A DNA stretch of 64,000 nt, taken from positions 101,563-165,562 of the forward strand of contig CAYNJC010000005.1 in the NCBI GenBank assembly GCA_964397565.1, read 5' to 3'. The position numbers and the translations under genes are program-made. Positions 7,932-17,959 of the stretch are shown here, piece after piece. Numbering within the stretch: the first letter of the stretch is position 1; each line of letters begins with the position of its first letter. A model generated the notes under the pieces. That model was given only the letters and a program-made list of their open reading frames with translations. It searched no databases and had not been told where the DNA came from. This DNA is from JAPLST01 sp964397565 (GTDB lineage Bacteria; Auribacterota; UBA3054; JAPLST01).

Positions 7932-9878
7932 ATGACGTCTACCGCGCGCACTGTCCGCTCTCCGCACACCGCCATCGCGCGCCGCATGGTCACCGTGCGC
8001 GCGGTGGCGATTGCCTGCGCGCTGATGCCGTTGCTGTCGTTGTGGGTGGTCGAGTCCGAGCTGGTCTGGTACTCGGGCCATTCCACCGCCATCTCGCTCT
8101 TTTCGCATGTGGTGACGCCGTTGTTCCTGCTGGCATTGCTGAATCTGCTGGTGGCACGGCGCTGGCCGCGCGTGGCGCTGGCGCCCGGCGAGTTGATGAC
8201 CATCTATGTCATGTGGTCCGTCGCCGGCACGCTTTGCAGCCATGATCTGCTGCAAGTCCTCCTGCCGCTGATCTCGTTCCCCACCCATTACGCCAATCCG
8301 CAGAACCGCTGGGCAGAAAATATCCTGCCATTTGTGCGCCCGTGGGCGCTGGTCACCGATGCCGAAAGCACCGCCGCCATCGCGGTCGGCAATGCCTCGA
8401 TCTACCAGTGGTCCATCCTCAAAGCTTGGCTGCGCCCGCTTTGCTTCTGGTCGCTCTTCCTCATGACGCTGATGGCCGCCCTGCTCTTCATGGTGAGTTT
8501 GTTCCGCCAGCCGTGGACCGAAAAAGAACGCCTCAGCTTCCCGGTCATTCAAATCCCCTTGATGATCGCCACCCGGCTGGGCGAGCTGCTGCGCAACCGC
8601 CTGTTTTGGTGCGGCTTTGGCATGGCCGCGTTCATTGATTTGCTGAACGGCATCAGCGCGCTGTATCCGGCCGTGCCGTCCATTCCCGTCATTAATGTCT
8701 TCCGCTTTGCCGATTATTTCACCGAGCGACCATGGAACGCGCTGGTCGGCACAGAGCTGAACCTGTACCCGTTTGCCATTGGCTTCGCCTTTCTGCTGCC
8801 CACGGATCTGGCCTTCAGTTGCTGGTTTTTCTTCTTGCTGTTCAAACTGCAATTGGTGCTGACCGCCGCGCTGGGCATGCAAGAACTGCCCGGCTTCCCC
8901 TTCCCGGCCGAACAAAGCGCAGGTGGCTACATCGCCCTGGGGCTGCTGGCCATCTGGCTGGCGCGCCGCCATTTTGCCGGCGTCGTGCGCACCGTCCTAG
9001 GCCGGCCCGGCGGCGTGGACGAATCGCGCGAACCCATGCGCTATCGCACCATGCTGCTCGGGTTTGTGCTGGCGTTCATGCTGCTGGTCGCCTACGGCAT
9101 GGCCTTGGGCGCCAGCATGGGCTTGATGATGGTCTTCTTTGCCATCTTCTTTTTGTATGCGCTGGCGATCAGCCGCATGCGCGCCGAGCTCGGCCCGCCG
9201 GCCCACGATTTGCATTTTTCCGGGCCCGAGCTGTTGATCAACAATGCGATCGGCACCAGCCACATCAGCAAGCCCGACCTAGGCGTGTTCACCTTGTTCT
9301 ATAGCTTCAATCGCGCCTATCGCGCGCACTTCGCGGCCCACGGCATGGAGGCCTACAAAATCGCGCAAAGCACAAAAATCACGGCGCGCTCGATGATGGT
9401 CGCCATGCTGATTGCCCTGGTGACCGGCCTGGTGTCCAGTCTCTGGGCGCTGCTGCACGCGCTGTATCTGCACGGCTACAGCGGCAAGCCGACCAGCGGC
9501 ATGGCGGCCGAAGCATGGACACGCATGGAAAGCTGGGTGAGCATGCCGGAAGGCGCGCGCGTTCCGGCCACGATTGCCACGCTGGTAGGCGTGCTGCTTA
9601 CCTTCGCGCTGGGCGCCCTGCGCACCCAATTCACCTGGTGGGTCTGGCACCCGGTCGGGTATGTCACCTGCTCGTCGTGGTCCATGAACAAATTGTGGGC
9701 CTGCTTGTTCATCGCTTGGGCGGTGAAGGCGCTGGTGACCCGCTATGGCGGCGCGAAGGCGTACCAATATATCCTGCCGTTTTTTGTCGGCCTGCTGCTG
9801 GGCGAGTTTTGCGTCGGCAGTTTCTGGTGTACCTTGGGCGCCCTGCTTAAAATGCAAGTCTACCAGTTCTGGGGCTGA
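7932..9878 (+). CDS. DUF6785/DUF6784-type polytopic membrane protein (first copy)
   Basis: 648 residues with a dozen or so hydrophobic segments; the first is near residues 24-45 after a basic start. The pattern LAPGELMTIYVMWSVAGTLCSHDLLQVL and later AELGPPAHDLHFSGPELLINN resembles the DUF6785/DUF6784 family of PVC bacteria, which looks distantly like oligopeptide-transporter (OPT) proteins. The role is unknown; uptake or export of peptides or glycans is plausible. It is followed after 2 nt by the M28/FtsX fusion, and a second, divergent relative lies at 14470. The pairing around an ABC permease is the notable context. The family name is from memory and not checked by search. Confidence 0.65.
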   Translation: MTSTARTVRSPHTAIARRMVTVRAVAIACALMPLLSLWVVESELVWYSGHSTAISLFSHVVTPLFLLALLNLLVARRWPRVALAPGELMTIYVMWSVAGTLCSHDLLQVLLPLISFPTHYANPQNRWAENILPFVRPWALVTDAESTAAIAVGNASIYQWSILKAWLRPLCFWSLFLMTLMAALLFMVSLFRQPWTEKERLSFPVIQIPLMIATRLGELLRNRLFWCGFGMAAFIDLLNGISALYPAVPSIPVINVFRFADYFTERPWNALVGTELNLYPFAIGFAFLLPTDLAFSCWFFFLLFKLQLVLTAALGMQELPGFPFPAEQSAGGYIALGLLAIWLARRHFAGVVRTVLGRPGGVDESREPMRYRTMLLGFVLAFMLLVAYGMALGASMGLMMVFFAIFFLYALAISRMRAELGPPAHDLHFSGPELLINNAIGTSHISKPDLGVFTLFYSFNRAYRAHFAAHGMEAYKIAQSTKITARSMMVAMLIALVTGLVSSLWALLHALYLHGYSGKPTSGMAAEAWTRMESWVSMPEGARVPATIATLVGVLLTFALGALRTQFTWWVWHPVGYVTCSSWSMNKLWACLFIAWAVKALVTRYGGAKAYQYILPFFVGLLLGEFCVGSFWCTLGALLKMQVYQFWG

Positions 9879-9880
9879 CC

Positions 9881-12800
9881 ATGCGCCGGACATTATGGCT
9901 CATCGCCGCCGTGGCGGGCATGCTGCTGACTGTGCTAGTGGTCGCGCGCTGCAACCGGCCGCGCGTTGCAACGCTCGCGGCGCTGACCGGCGTGCAGAAT
10001 ATGGATTTGGACATGGCGCGCGTGCAGGCCGACGTGACGGCCTTGACCCGCGCACCCTCGCGGCTGACCGGCTCGCCGGGCGAACGCGCCGCCCGCACAC
10101 ATATTGTCCGCAGCCTGCGCGCCATCGGCGCGCGCAGCATCACGCTACAAAAGTTCCGTGTGCCGGTGCCGGTCACGCGCATGGCCGCGCTCGAGGTGCG
10201 CCGCCCTGGCGCGCCGCCCGTCAGCGTGCCCGTCCATCCCTTGTGGCCCAACCTGGCGCGCACCTGCCAGACGCCACCCGCCGGGCTGACCGGCATGCTG
10301 GTCTATGCCGGCGCCGGTAGTGAGGAGGAGTTGCGCCGGAAACCCATTCGGGATGCCATCGTCGTGCTCGACTGGGACGCCGACCTGACCTGGCTGAGCG
10401 TGCCTGAATTCGGCGGCCGCGCCGTCGTCTTCCGCGGCGTGCGGCCCGCCTCGCGCACACTGGCGCAACGCAAATACCTGACCGTGCCGGCCGACATTCC
10501 GCGCTATTACGTGGCCGCCGCCGATGTCGCCGCGCTTGACGCCCTGATGGTTCCCGGCGCCACCGCCCGCGTGCGCTGCGACGTCGCGTGGGAGCAGGCG
10601 GCCACCGCCAACGTGCTGGCCAAGCTTTGTGACGGCGCCACCAACGCCGCCGCCACCGATGCGGATCAAGCGCCGCTGGTACTGCACGCGTATTATGACA
10701 GCATCAGCGTCGTGCCCGACCGGGCGCCCGGCGCGGAGCAAGCGTGCGGCGCGGCGCTCTTGCTCGAGCTCGCGCGCCAGCTCGTCGCGCAGCCGTCGCC
10801 GCGGCCCGTCTATGTGCTCTTCACCAGCGGGCATGGCCAGGCCCTCGCCGGCATCACCCACTTCGTCCAGGGCGTCCGCGGCGGCGCCACTATCCGCCCC
10901 GGCCTGATGATCGGCCTGGATATTTCCTCGTGCGCCAGCACCTTCGGCGTCTTCACCCTCGGCCAATTCCGGCCGCAAAACGAAGCCTTCGTCACCCATA
11001 AATACAGCACGCTGGGCCGCGAATTGTTCAGCATGGCCCAACGCTGCGGCCAGCCGGCGGATACCAACGCGCTGCTCTTGCCGTCGTTTGTCGATGGCAT
11101 CAACTCCAGTTCCGGCCGCGGCTGGTGGACGTATTTCCCCTACATGAATCCGATGGAAGGCGAAGTGGCCAACCTGGCTGGCCTGCCCAGCATCACCTTT
11201 GCCACGGTCAACGACAACCGCTCGTTCATTGACACGCCCGACGACACGCCCGCAAATCTCCGCCCCGATTTGCTCGCGCGCCAGCTCACCACGGCGGGCG
11301 GCACGCAGGCCGGCCTGGTGCGCCTCGTCGCCGCGCTCACCCGCTGGCAGGGTCCGTTTCTCAGTTCGCCGGTTGACGACAATTGGTGCAGTGTCAGCGG
11401 CCGGGCCGTCTGGCTCGATCAGCAGCGCGACTATGCGCCCAATCAGCCGCTGGCCCAGGCCATGGTGTTTCTCAAGCAGGGTGACGGCGCCAAATATTTC
11501 TGCGGCACGCGCGGCATGGTGTCGGTCATGACGGATGCCCGCGGCCGGTTTGTCATTCCCGGCCTGCGCAAATTGAACTTTCTGGATTTGAACCCCACCG
11601 CCGCCACGCCGCCGCAGGGCGTGCTCGAAGCCTACGCCGCCGCCGCACCCGCGTTCCTGGCCGCCAATCCGGAAGCCGGCGCGCGCTACCAAGCCATGGC
11701 CGGCGGCGCCACCAATGCGCTCGTGGCCGACGGCGCCGTCCTGTTCGCGCTCGACATGGCCCGCCCGGATGATTATCCCTGGGCCTTTCGCGCGCTGGGC
11801 GCCGAGGAGCATATCAACTTGGTGCTGTTCCCCTGCGGCACCGTCACGCTCAGCGGCCTGACGGATCCGCGCAGCTATGTGCCGCTCTCCGACCTGCGCG
11901 TCATGGAAGCGGCCACCAAGAGCCCGCCGTTTCAATTCGGCGCCAGCATGTCGGACTTGGCCGGGCGCGATCCGTCGGAGAATATCGCCACCGTCTGGAC
12001 CCAGCCCACGCTGCGCATTCTCCTCACTGGCGGCGTCGGCTTCCAAGGCCGGCGCTTGATGCTGATCAACAACACGCCCGCCGCACCCGAGGGCAAGGGC
12101 TTTGTCTTGGCCGAACTGAAAACGCTGCCATCCATGGTGCTGCAATGCGCCCGCGACATGTGGAACATTGACGCCAGCCGCATGCAAAAGCTGACCCGCA
12201 ACGGGGTCAACAATCCGCGCGTGTCCGCCCACCACGCCGAGGCGGCGGCCCTGCTGCGCGATGCCGCCGCGGCCTTGGCCCGCCTTGATTACGCCGGCTA
12301 CCGCATCGCCGCCGAGCGCGGCTGGGCGATCGAAGGCCAGGCGTACACCGAGACCATCGGCATGGTCAACAATATGATTCACGGCGTCCTGTTCTACCTG
12401 GCGCTGCTGCTGCCCTTGTCCTATTGTGTCGAACGCCTGCTGATCGCGTCGGAAACAATCATGCGGCGCATCAACTGGATCGGCGCCATTTTCGCCACCA
12501 GCTTCGGCATTCTGGCGCTGGTGCATCCGGCCTTCCGTTTCACCCTGACGCCCTTGCTGGTGCTGCTGGCATTTGTCATTTGTGCGATGGTCATCACCGT
12601 TGGCGTGCTGATCGTCGGCCGCGTGGACGCGCTGCTGCAGGCGCGCAAGCAGGCGGCCGGCGGACGCCATGACGACCAGTATCGCCGCGCCGGCGTGGCG
12701 GTGCGCGCCCTCGACCTGGGCATGTCCAACATCCGCCGCCGGCCCCAGCGCGGCCTGCTCACCGGGCTGACCGTTGTGGTGGTCACGTTCATTCTGCTGT

Positions 12801-14473
12801 CATTCACCTCGCTCGTGCCGGTCGTCAGCATTTCGCGCCTCGCCCATCCGCGCGGCGTGCCCGCCTATGTCGGCCTGCTCAGCCGCGACCGCGCCTGGAA
12901 TGCGCTGCCCGAGCCGCTGTGCGATTCGCTCCGCCGTACCTATGCCGGGGTGACCGGCGCGGTCGTCGCCGCGCGCGCCTGGTTCTACTCCGACGCCGTC
13001 GGCCAGTTTAGTGTGATCGACCTGGGCGCCGTCGCCACCGAACGCCGCACCACCATTAGCGCACTCGCCTGCATGGAGCCCGGCGATGCGCGCATCACCA
13101 GCGTGACCAACACGCTGGTCGCCGGCCGCTGGTTCACGTCGCCCGACGAGGCCGCCATCATCCTTTCGCGCCACACCGCCGCCCAGCTCGGTTATTCCAC
13201 CTATGACATCGGCCGCGTGGTGCGCGTGTTCAGCAAAGAACTGCCCTTGATCGGCATCGTGGACGGCCCCGCCTTTGACCGCGTTCGCGACCTCGACGGC
13301 GAGCCGCTCACGCCCGTCAACATGGTCATGCAGCAGGCCTCGCGCGCCCAACGCGCGCAAGCCGGCCAGGGCGGGCAACGCGCCGACACGCTCGACGATT
13401 ATGTCCATTATGCCATGGATCAAATTGCCATTGTGCCGTTCTGGTATGGCGCCGAATTGCGCGCCACCGTGCGCAGCATCGCCATTCGCCTGCCGGCCGG
13501 CGCCGACGTGGATGGCGAAGCCGCCGGCTATGCCCGCCGCGCCAACCTCACCATTCTCGGTGCCGACGGCGCGGCCGTCACCCTGTATGCCGCGCTCAAC
13601 ACCAGCCAACTCAGCGCCGCATGGCAGATTGTCGTCCCAATCCTGCTCGCCACCGTCATGATCCTGGGCACAATGATGGGCTCGGTCTACGAACGCCGCG
13701 GTGAGATCGCGGTCTACAATTCGGTCGGCCTCTCGCCCACCAATGTCGCCGCGCTCTTCGTCGCCGAAGCCGCCGTCTACGCCGTCGTCGGCGCCGGCGT
13801 GGGCTATTTGCTCGGGCAAAGCGTCGCCAAACTGCTGCACCTCACCGGCTGGCTGCCCGGCCTGACCTTGAATTACACCGCCGGCAGCGCCATTCTCGTG
13901 ACCATGCTGACCATGCTGATCGTGCTGGCCTCGGCCCTGTATCCCGCGCGCCAAGCCTTTATGGCCGCCATGCCGGATGTCGAAAAAGAAGTCGATGCGC
14001 AGGCGGTGCAGCAGGGCGACGCGCAAGACGCCCTCTGCATCTGGTTGCCCTTCGTGGCCACGCCCGGCCATATTCTTGCGATGCAAGCGTATCTGGCCGA
14101 GTTCCTCGACAGCGTCCAAGGCGTCACCATCGGCCAACTGGCCGTTGACAATCTGGCCGCGTCCGTGCCCGCGTTCGGCGGCAAATCCGCGCCCACCCTG
14201 GCATTTCGTGCCTGGCTCTCGCCCTTTGACCTGGGCGTCAGTCACGACGCCGAATTGGCCATCCTCTGGCGCGCGGAACACGGCGTCTATCAGTACCATC
14301 TGTCCGCCACGCGTTACAGCGGCGACCGCCAGAACTGGCGCCGACTCACCCCGCGCTTCGTCCAACTCATCCGCAAACAACTGCTGATGTGGCGCATTCT
14401 CGGCCCGGACGAGCAACGCGCCTACGAGGACGCCGGCAGCCACATGTTCAACCCAGAGCACGCTTCCGCATGA
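9881..14473 (+). CDS. M28 peptidase-like domain fused to FtsX/MacB-type permease
   Basis: 1530 residues. A signal anchor is at 5-22. Residues about 40-450 resemble an M28 aminopeptidase (SPSRLTGSPGERAAR-like opening, HAYYDS near 268, GAEQACGAALLLELAR, FTSGHGQALAG near 313). The usual ligands are replaced: HYDS is AYYDS, GANDN is GAEQA and the EE pair is GH, so catalysis is doubtful. A domain of unknown type follows. Three membrane segments lie near 830-915, then an FtsX-type permease core near 950-1370 with YERRGEIAVYNSVGLSPTNV, the usual cytoplasmic loop. About 160 residues follow. It presumably partners the separate FtsX protein (16517) and the ATPase (17215) as a MacB/LolCDE-like complex. 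It overlaps the next gene by 4 nt. Confidence 0.75.
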   Translation: MRRTLWLIAAVAGMLLTVLVVARCNRPRVATLAALTGVQNMDLDMARVQADVTALTRAPSRLTGSPGERAARTHIVRSLRAIGARSITLQKFRVPVPVTRMAALEVRRPGAPPVSVPVHPLWPNLARTCQTPPAGLTGMLVYAGAGSEEELRRKPIRDAIVVLDWDADLTWLSVPEFGGRAVVFRGVRPASRTLAQRKYLTVPADIPRYYVAAADVAALDALMVPGATARVRCDVAWEQAATANVLAKLCDGATNAAATDADQAPLVLHAYYDSISVVPDRAPGAEQACGAALLLELARQLVAQPSPRPVYVLFTSGHGQALAGITHFVQGVRGGATIRPGLMIGLDISSCASTFGVFTLGQFRPQNEAFVTHKYSTLGRELFSMAQRCGQPADTNALLLPSFVDGINSSSGRGWWTYFPYMNPMEGEVANLAGLPSITFATVNDNRSFIDTPDDTPANLRPDLLARQLTTAGGTQAGLVRLVAALTRWQGPFLSSPVDDNWCSVSGRAVWLDQQRDYAPNQPLAQAMVFLKQGDGAKYFCGTRGMVSVMTDARGRFVIPGLRKLNFLDLNPTAATPPQGVLEAYAAAAPAFLAANPEAGARYQAMAGGATNALVADGAVLFALDMARPDDYPWAFRALGAEEHINLVLFPCGTVTLSGLTDPRSYVPLSDLRVMEAATKSPPFQFGASMSDLAGRDPSENIATVWTQPTLRILLTGGVGFQGRRLMLINNTPAAPEGKGFVLAELKTLPSMVLQCARDMWNIDASRMQKLTRNGVNNPRVSAHHAEAAALLRDAAAALARLDYAGYRIAAERGWAIEGQAYTETIGMVNNMIHGVLFYLALLLPLSYCVERLLIASETIMRRINWIGAIFATSFGILALVHPAFRFTLTPLLVLLAFVICAMVITVGVLIVGRVDALLQARKQAAGGRHDDQYRRAGVAVRALDLGMSNIRRRPQRGLLTGLTVVVVTFILLSFTSLVPVVSISRLAHPRGVPAYVGLLSRDRAWNALPEPLCDSLRRTYAGVTGAVVAARAWFYSDAVGQFSVIDLGAVATERRTTISALACMEPGDARITSVTNTLVAGRWFTSPDEAAIILSRHTAAQLGYSTYDIGRVVRVFSKELPLIGIVDGPAFDRVRDLDGEPLTPVNMVMQQASRAQRAQAGQGGQRADTLDDYVHYAMDQIAIVPFWYGAELRATVRSIAIRLPAGADVDGEAAGYARRANLTILGADGAAVTLYAALNTSQLSAAWQIVVPILLATVMILGTMMGSVYERRGEIAVYNSVGLSPTNVAALFVAEAAVYAVVGAGVGYLLGQSVAKLLHLTGWLPGLTLNYTAGSAILVTMLTMLIVLASALYPARQAFMAAMPDVEKEVDAQAVQQGDAQDALCIWLPFVATPGHILAMQAYLAEFLDSVQGVTIGQLAVDNLAASVPAFGGKSAPTLAFRAWLSPFDLGVSHDAELAILWRAEHGVYQYHLSATRYSGDRQNWRRLTPRFVQLIRKQLLMWRILGPDEQRAYEDAGSHMFNPEHASA

Positions 14474-16512
14474 GCGCCACCATCCCGCCACCCGCACCCG
14501 AATTCGAACCGCTCGAGCACGGCCCGTTCGTTGACGGTTTTTCCAAGCGCACCGTCATCGGCGCGCTCTTTGTTGCCTTGGTAATGATGCCCGGCGCGAT
14601 CTACATGGGCTTGGTCGCCGGCCAGTCGCTCGGCTCGGCCGCCGAGTGGGTCACGATCATCTTGTTCGCCGAACTGGCCCGCCGCAGTTTCACCCAGCTC
14701 TCGCGCCAGGAAGTCTACGTGCTCTTCTACGTCGCCTCCGGCATTGCCGCCGCCACCGTCGCCCACCTGGCCTTGTCCGGCGGCCCGTTCGCCCTCGCCA
14801 TTTGGAATCAGTACTTGCTGCAATCGCCCGAAACCAGCGCGATCGCCAATGCCATTCCCGACTGGGTTGTCCCGGCGGCGAGCTCGCCCGCCATTCTCAC
14901 GCGCAATCTGGCCCACCTTGATTGGTGGTGGAGCAAATCGGCCGGCATGCTCTCGCCGCTGCTCTTGATCTGCTGCGCCTACGTGCTCGGCCGCCTGGGC
15001 TATTTCGGGCTGGGCTATCTCATGTTCCGGCTGACCTCCGATCGCGAACGGCTGCCATTCCCGATGGCGCCGATCGGCGCGGAAGGCGCGACCGCACTGG
15101 CCGAATCAACCGAGCGCCAGACCGGCACCGACGCGCCGCCGCCGTCGTGGCGCCGCAAAGTCTTCAGTGTCGGCGCTATCTTGGGTATCGTCTTCGGCTG
15201 TGTCTATGTCATGCTGCCGGTCGTAAGCGGGTTGTTCCTCAGCAAGCCGATCATCATCTTTCCCATTCCCTTCGTGGATTTCACCGCGCGCATCGAGCGC
15301 CTGCTGCCCGGCAGTCTGGTCTCGCTCAGCTTTGATGCCACCCTCTTTCTGGCCGGCATGATCCTGCCGTTTCGCATGGTCATCGGCACCTTTTGCGCCA
15401 TGATTGCCACCACCGTGATCGCCAATCCGCTGCTGGTGCGCGCCGGTGTCTTCCGCCATTGGCAGCCCGGCAATACCTTGCTGGTCAATCAAATGGTGAT
15501 GGGTTTCGATTTCTGGATGAGCGTCTCGATCGGCCTGGCCATCGCCGTGCTGCTGATCGGCATCTGGGCCGTTGTGCGCGCCGTCACCCGCCGCCGCGCC
15601 CAGCGCCGCCCGTCGGATTTGTCGGACAGGTCGGACTCGTCGGACGCTGGCCGCCGCGCCTCCCGCGCCCGCGGCGATTTCCCGGTCTGGGTCGCGCTGC
15701 TGCTCTTTATCGTCTCCGCTGCATGCCTGTGCCTGATCTGCAAACGCCTGGTGCCCGGCTTCCCGCTCTGGATTGTGCTGCTCTTTGGCTTCATCTGGAC
15801 ACCGCTCAATTCGTATATTTCTGCGCGCCTGATCGGCATCACCGGCCAAGGCCTGAACACGCCTTTCCTCAAGGAAACCGCGTTCATCACCAGCGGCTAC
15901 AAGAGCATTGACATCTGGTTCGCGCCGATCCCCATGGCCGACTATGGTCCCGCGGCGCAACGCTTCCGCGAACTCGAACTGACCCGCACCAAGTTCACCT
16001 CGGTCATCAAGGCCGAGCTGTTGATGCTGCCGGTCGTCTGGATCAGCAGTTTCATCTTCTGGTGGTTCTTCTGGCACATGCAGCAGATTCCGTCCAGCGC
16101 CTTCCCCTACGCCGCGCGCATCTGGCCGATTGCCGCGCGCCAGGCCTATCTGATTTTCACCGCCAACAGCACGGCCCAGCCGCTGCTGCTCAACGCCTTG
16201 CGCCCGGAAGTCATCGGCGGTGCCGCCGGCGTGGGCCTGGCGCTGTACGCCGGCATGGGCATCGTGGGCCTGCCAATTCAATTTTTCTACGGCATGCTCG
16301 CCGGCGTCTGCGCGCCCACGCATGTGGCCATCAACCTGATGATCGGCGCGCTGCTCGGCCGCTATGTCTTCCGACGCAGGTTCGGCGAACAGCGCTGGAC
16401 GCGCTATGTCCCCGTCGTCGCGGCCGGCTTTTCGTGCGGCATGGGCTTGGCGGCCATGGCGGCCGTCGCCATTTCCCTCATCGTTAATTGCGTCAAAGAG
16501 CTGCCGTATTAA
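14470..16512 (+). CDS. DUF6785-type polytopic membrane protein (second copy)
   Basis: 680 residues, starting at an ATG that overlaps the previous stop (ATGA), which indicates translational coupling. It has many membrane segments, with the first near 25-50 (VIGALFVALVMMPGAIYMGLVAG). The pattern DRERLPFPMAPIGAEGATAL and TGQGLNTPFLKETAFITSGY resembles OPT-like transporters and the DUF6785 family. It is a divergent paralogue of the product of 7932-9878. A cytoplasmic linker near residue 381-393 is made of a translated nonamer repeat (SDLSDRSDSSD), not seen in the sister copy. Its function is unknown; the operon suggests transport across the inner membrane. Confidence 0.65.
   Translation: MSATIPPPAPEFEPLEHGPFVDGFSKRTVIGALFVALVMMPGAIYMGLVAGQSLGSAAEWVTIILFAELARRSFTQLSRQEVYVLFYVASGIAAATVAHLALSGGPFALAIWNQYLLQSPETSAIANAIPDWVVPAASSPAILTRNLAHLDWWWSKSAGMLSPLLLICCAYVLGRLGYFGLGYLMFRLTSDRERLPFPMAPIGAEGATALAESTERQTGTDAPPPSWRRKVFSVGAILGIVFGCVYVMLPVVSGLFLSKPIIIFPIPFVDFTARIERLLPGSLVSLSFDATLFLAGMILPFRMVIGTFCAMIATTVIANPLLVRAGVFRHWQPGNTLLVNQMVMGFDFWMSVSIGLAIAVLLIGIWAVVRAVTRRRAQRRPSDLSDRSDSSDAGRRASRARGDFPVWVALLLFIVSAACLCLICKRLVPGFPLWIVLLFGFIWTPLNSYISARLIGITGQGLNTPFLKETAFITSGYKSIDIWFAPIPMADYGPAAQRFRELELTRTKFTSVIKAELLMLPVVWISSFIFWWFFWHMQQIPSSAFPYAARIWPIAARQAYLIFTANSTAQPLLLNALRPEVIGGAAGVGLALYAGMGIVGLPIQFFYGMLAGVCAPTHVAINLMIGALLGRYVFRRRFGEQRWTRYVPVVAAGFSCGMGLAAMAAVAISLIVNCVKELPY
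15612..15647. repeat. In-frame nonamer repeat, four units
   Basis: GTCGGATTT, GTCGGACAG, GTCGGACTC and GTCGGACGC follow each other without gap inside the second DUF6785-type gene. Because the unit is 9 bp, the frame is kept and the insert is translated as an S-D-x linker. Similar words lie at 16518, 21326 and 24230. Confidence 0.8.
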
Positions 16513-16516
16513 CAAT

Positions 16517-17218
16517 ATGTCCCATACGTCCCATACGTCCTCTTCCGGCATCTTCGCCGACCACGCGCCGCGCACCGTAACACTGCCGTGGCGCCGCACT
16601 TTTGGCATGTGCCTCGCCAATGTCCGGCATCGCCGCGGCCGCGCCGCCTTGACCTTTGTCTGCATTGCCGTCGTGGTCGCCTTCTTCGCCTCGTCCATGG
16701 CAACCCAGCACCTGCTGTCCTCGTTGCGGCGGTCGGCCGATGTGCACGTGGCGGCCGTTCTGGAGCGGGCCAACATGGCAGCCCACGATGCCGCCGCCAC
16801 CGCGCGCCAGCGTGACCAGCAGGTCTGGCTGCTGGCGCTCTCGGCTATCCTCTGCCTAGTCGGCATTACCAACACCATCTTGATGAGCGTCACGGAACGC
16901 GTGCGCGAAATCGGCACGCTCAAATGCCTGGGCGCGCTCGATCGCTTTATTGTGCGCCTGTTCTTGATTGAAAACACCTGCCTCGGTTGTGTGGCCAGTG
17001 CGCTGGGCGCCTTGCTGGGCTTTGCCCTGGCGGTTTTTCAAACCGGGATGATGACAGAGTTCTCCGTGCTGACATTCGGCGCCTGTGCGCACGCCCTGGC
17101 CTACAGCGGCCCGCGCGCCTTTGTCCTCGGCACGCTCCTGACTTTGTTGGCGTCCCTCTATCCCACCTGCATCGCCGCGCGCATGCGACCGGTCGATGCC
17201 ATGCGAGCTGATCTATGA
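16517..17218 (+). CDS. FtsX/MacB-type ABC permease
   Basis: 233 residues, starting with ATG at 16517, only 4 nt after the previous stop. The first membrane segment is near 37-55 and three more are in the C-terminal half. The loop MSVTERVREIGTLKCLGALDRFIV is the hallmark of FtsX-family permeases of the MacB/LolC type. It is short for the family, because the large periplasmic domain between the first and second segments is reduced to about 50 residues. The first residues, MSHTSHTSS, are encoded by a nonamer repeat. It overlaps the ATPase gene by 4 nt and probably forms a heterodimer with the permease half of the M28 fusion protein. Confidence 0.85.
   Translation: MSHTSHTSSSGIFADHAPRTVTLPWRRTFGMCLANVRHRRGRAALTFVCIAVVVAFFASSMATQHLLSSLRRSADVHVAAVLERANMAAHDAAATARQRDQQVWLLALSAILCLVGITNTILMSVTERVREIGTLKCLGALDRFIVRLFLIENTCLGCVASALGALLGFALAVFQTGMMTEFSVLTFGACAHALAYSGPRAFVLGTLLTLLASLYPTCIAARMRPVDAMRADL
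16518..16540. repeat. Nonamer repeat forming the start of the FtsX gene
   Basis: TGTCCCATA, CGTCCCATA and CGTCC run in tandem directly from the start codon. The repeat provides the start codon and the residues SHTSHTS, so the N-terminus of this protein may have been created or replaced by the repeat. Confidence 0.7.
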
Positions 17219-17958
17219 CCACCCGTCGTGAAATTGTCCGCACCCAAACGGTCCGCAAAACGTATGTCATGGGCGAAGAAACCGTGCATGCCCTGCGCGG
17301 CATCAGCATGACCATCTTCGCCGGCGAATACATCAGCATCATGGGGCCATCCGGCTCCGGCAAAAGCACCTTCTTCAACATGGTCGGCGGCCTCGACAAG
17401 CCCACCACCGGCGAAGTCTACATTGATGAAGTCGACATCGCCCAGCTCGATCCATTCGAACTGGCCTGGCTGCGCTGCCGCAAGATTGGCTACATTTTCC
17501 AGACCTTCAACTTGATTCCGGTCATGACCGCGCTGGAAAATGTGACCCTGCCGATGGTCTTCGCCGGCACGGACCCCGATGAGGCGCGCGAGAAAGGCGC
17601 CGCGCTGCTGGCCCTTGTCAGCCTCGGCCAGCGGCTTAATCACAAGCCCGCCCAAATGTCCGGCGGTCAGCAGCAGCGCGTCGCCATTGCCCGCGCCTTG
17701 GCCAACGATCCGGCTATCATCCTGGCCGACGAGCCGACCGGCAATCTGGATCTCAAGACCGGGCATGAGGTGATTGAATTGCTCAAGCGCCTCAAAGAGG
17801 AACGCGGCGTCACCATCATCACCGCGACGCACGACATGAAAATGCTCGACGCCAGTGACCGCGTCGTCTGGATCACCGACGGGCAAGTTTCCCGCATTCA
17901 ATCGCGCGACGAGCTCGACATCAAGGTGGGCTCGATCGACGGCCTGCAGGAAGCCTGA
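17215..17958 (+). CDS. ABC transporter ATP-binding protein, LolD/MacB type
   Basis: 247 residues with every expected motif: Walker A GPSGSGKST near 44-52, Q-loop IFQTFNLIP, signature MSGGQQQR, Walker B IILADEPTGNLD and the switch His in TATHDMKM. The sequence AWLRCRKIGYIFQTFNLIPVMTALENV is typical of the LolD/MacB/FtsE family, which drives mechanotransmission-type (type VII) exporters rather than substrate translocation through the membrane. It overlaps the FtsX gene by 4 nt (ATGA) and is followed after 1 nt by a secreted protein gene, so the ATPase, two FtsX-type permeases and cargo candidates are cotranscribed. The cargo could be a lipoprotein or surface glycoconjugate; this is inference. 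Confidence 0.92.
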   Translation: MTTRREIVRTQTVRKTYVMGEETVHALRGISMTIFAGEYISIMGPSGSGKSTFFNMVGGLDKPTTGEVYIDEVDIAQLDPFELAWLRCRKIGYIFQTFNLIPVMTALENVTLPMVFAGTDPDEAREKGAALLALVSLGQRLNHKPAQMSGGQQQRVAIARALANDPAIILADEPTGNLDLKTGHEVIELLKRLKEERGVTIITATHDMKMLDASDRVVWITDGQVSRIQSRDELDIKVGSIDGLQEA

Positions 17959-17959
17959 C

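Noticed and set aside
10145..12670. 841-codon minus-strand frame opposite the M28/FtsX gene
   Set aside because: Antisense shadow of a high-G+C gene; no ribosome-binding site and no recognisable fold.
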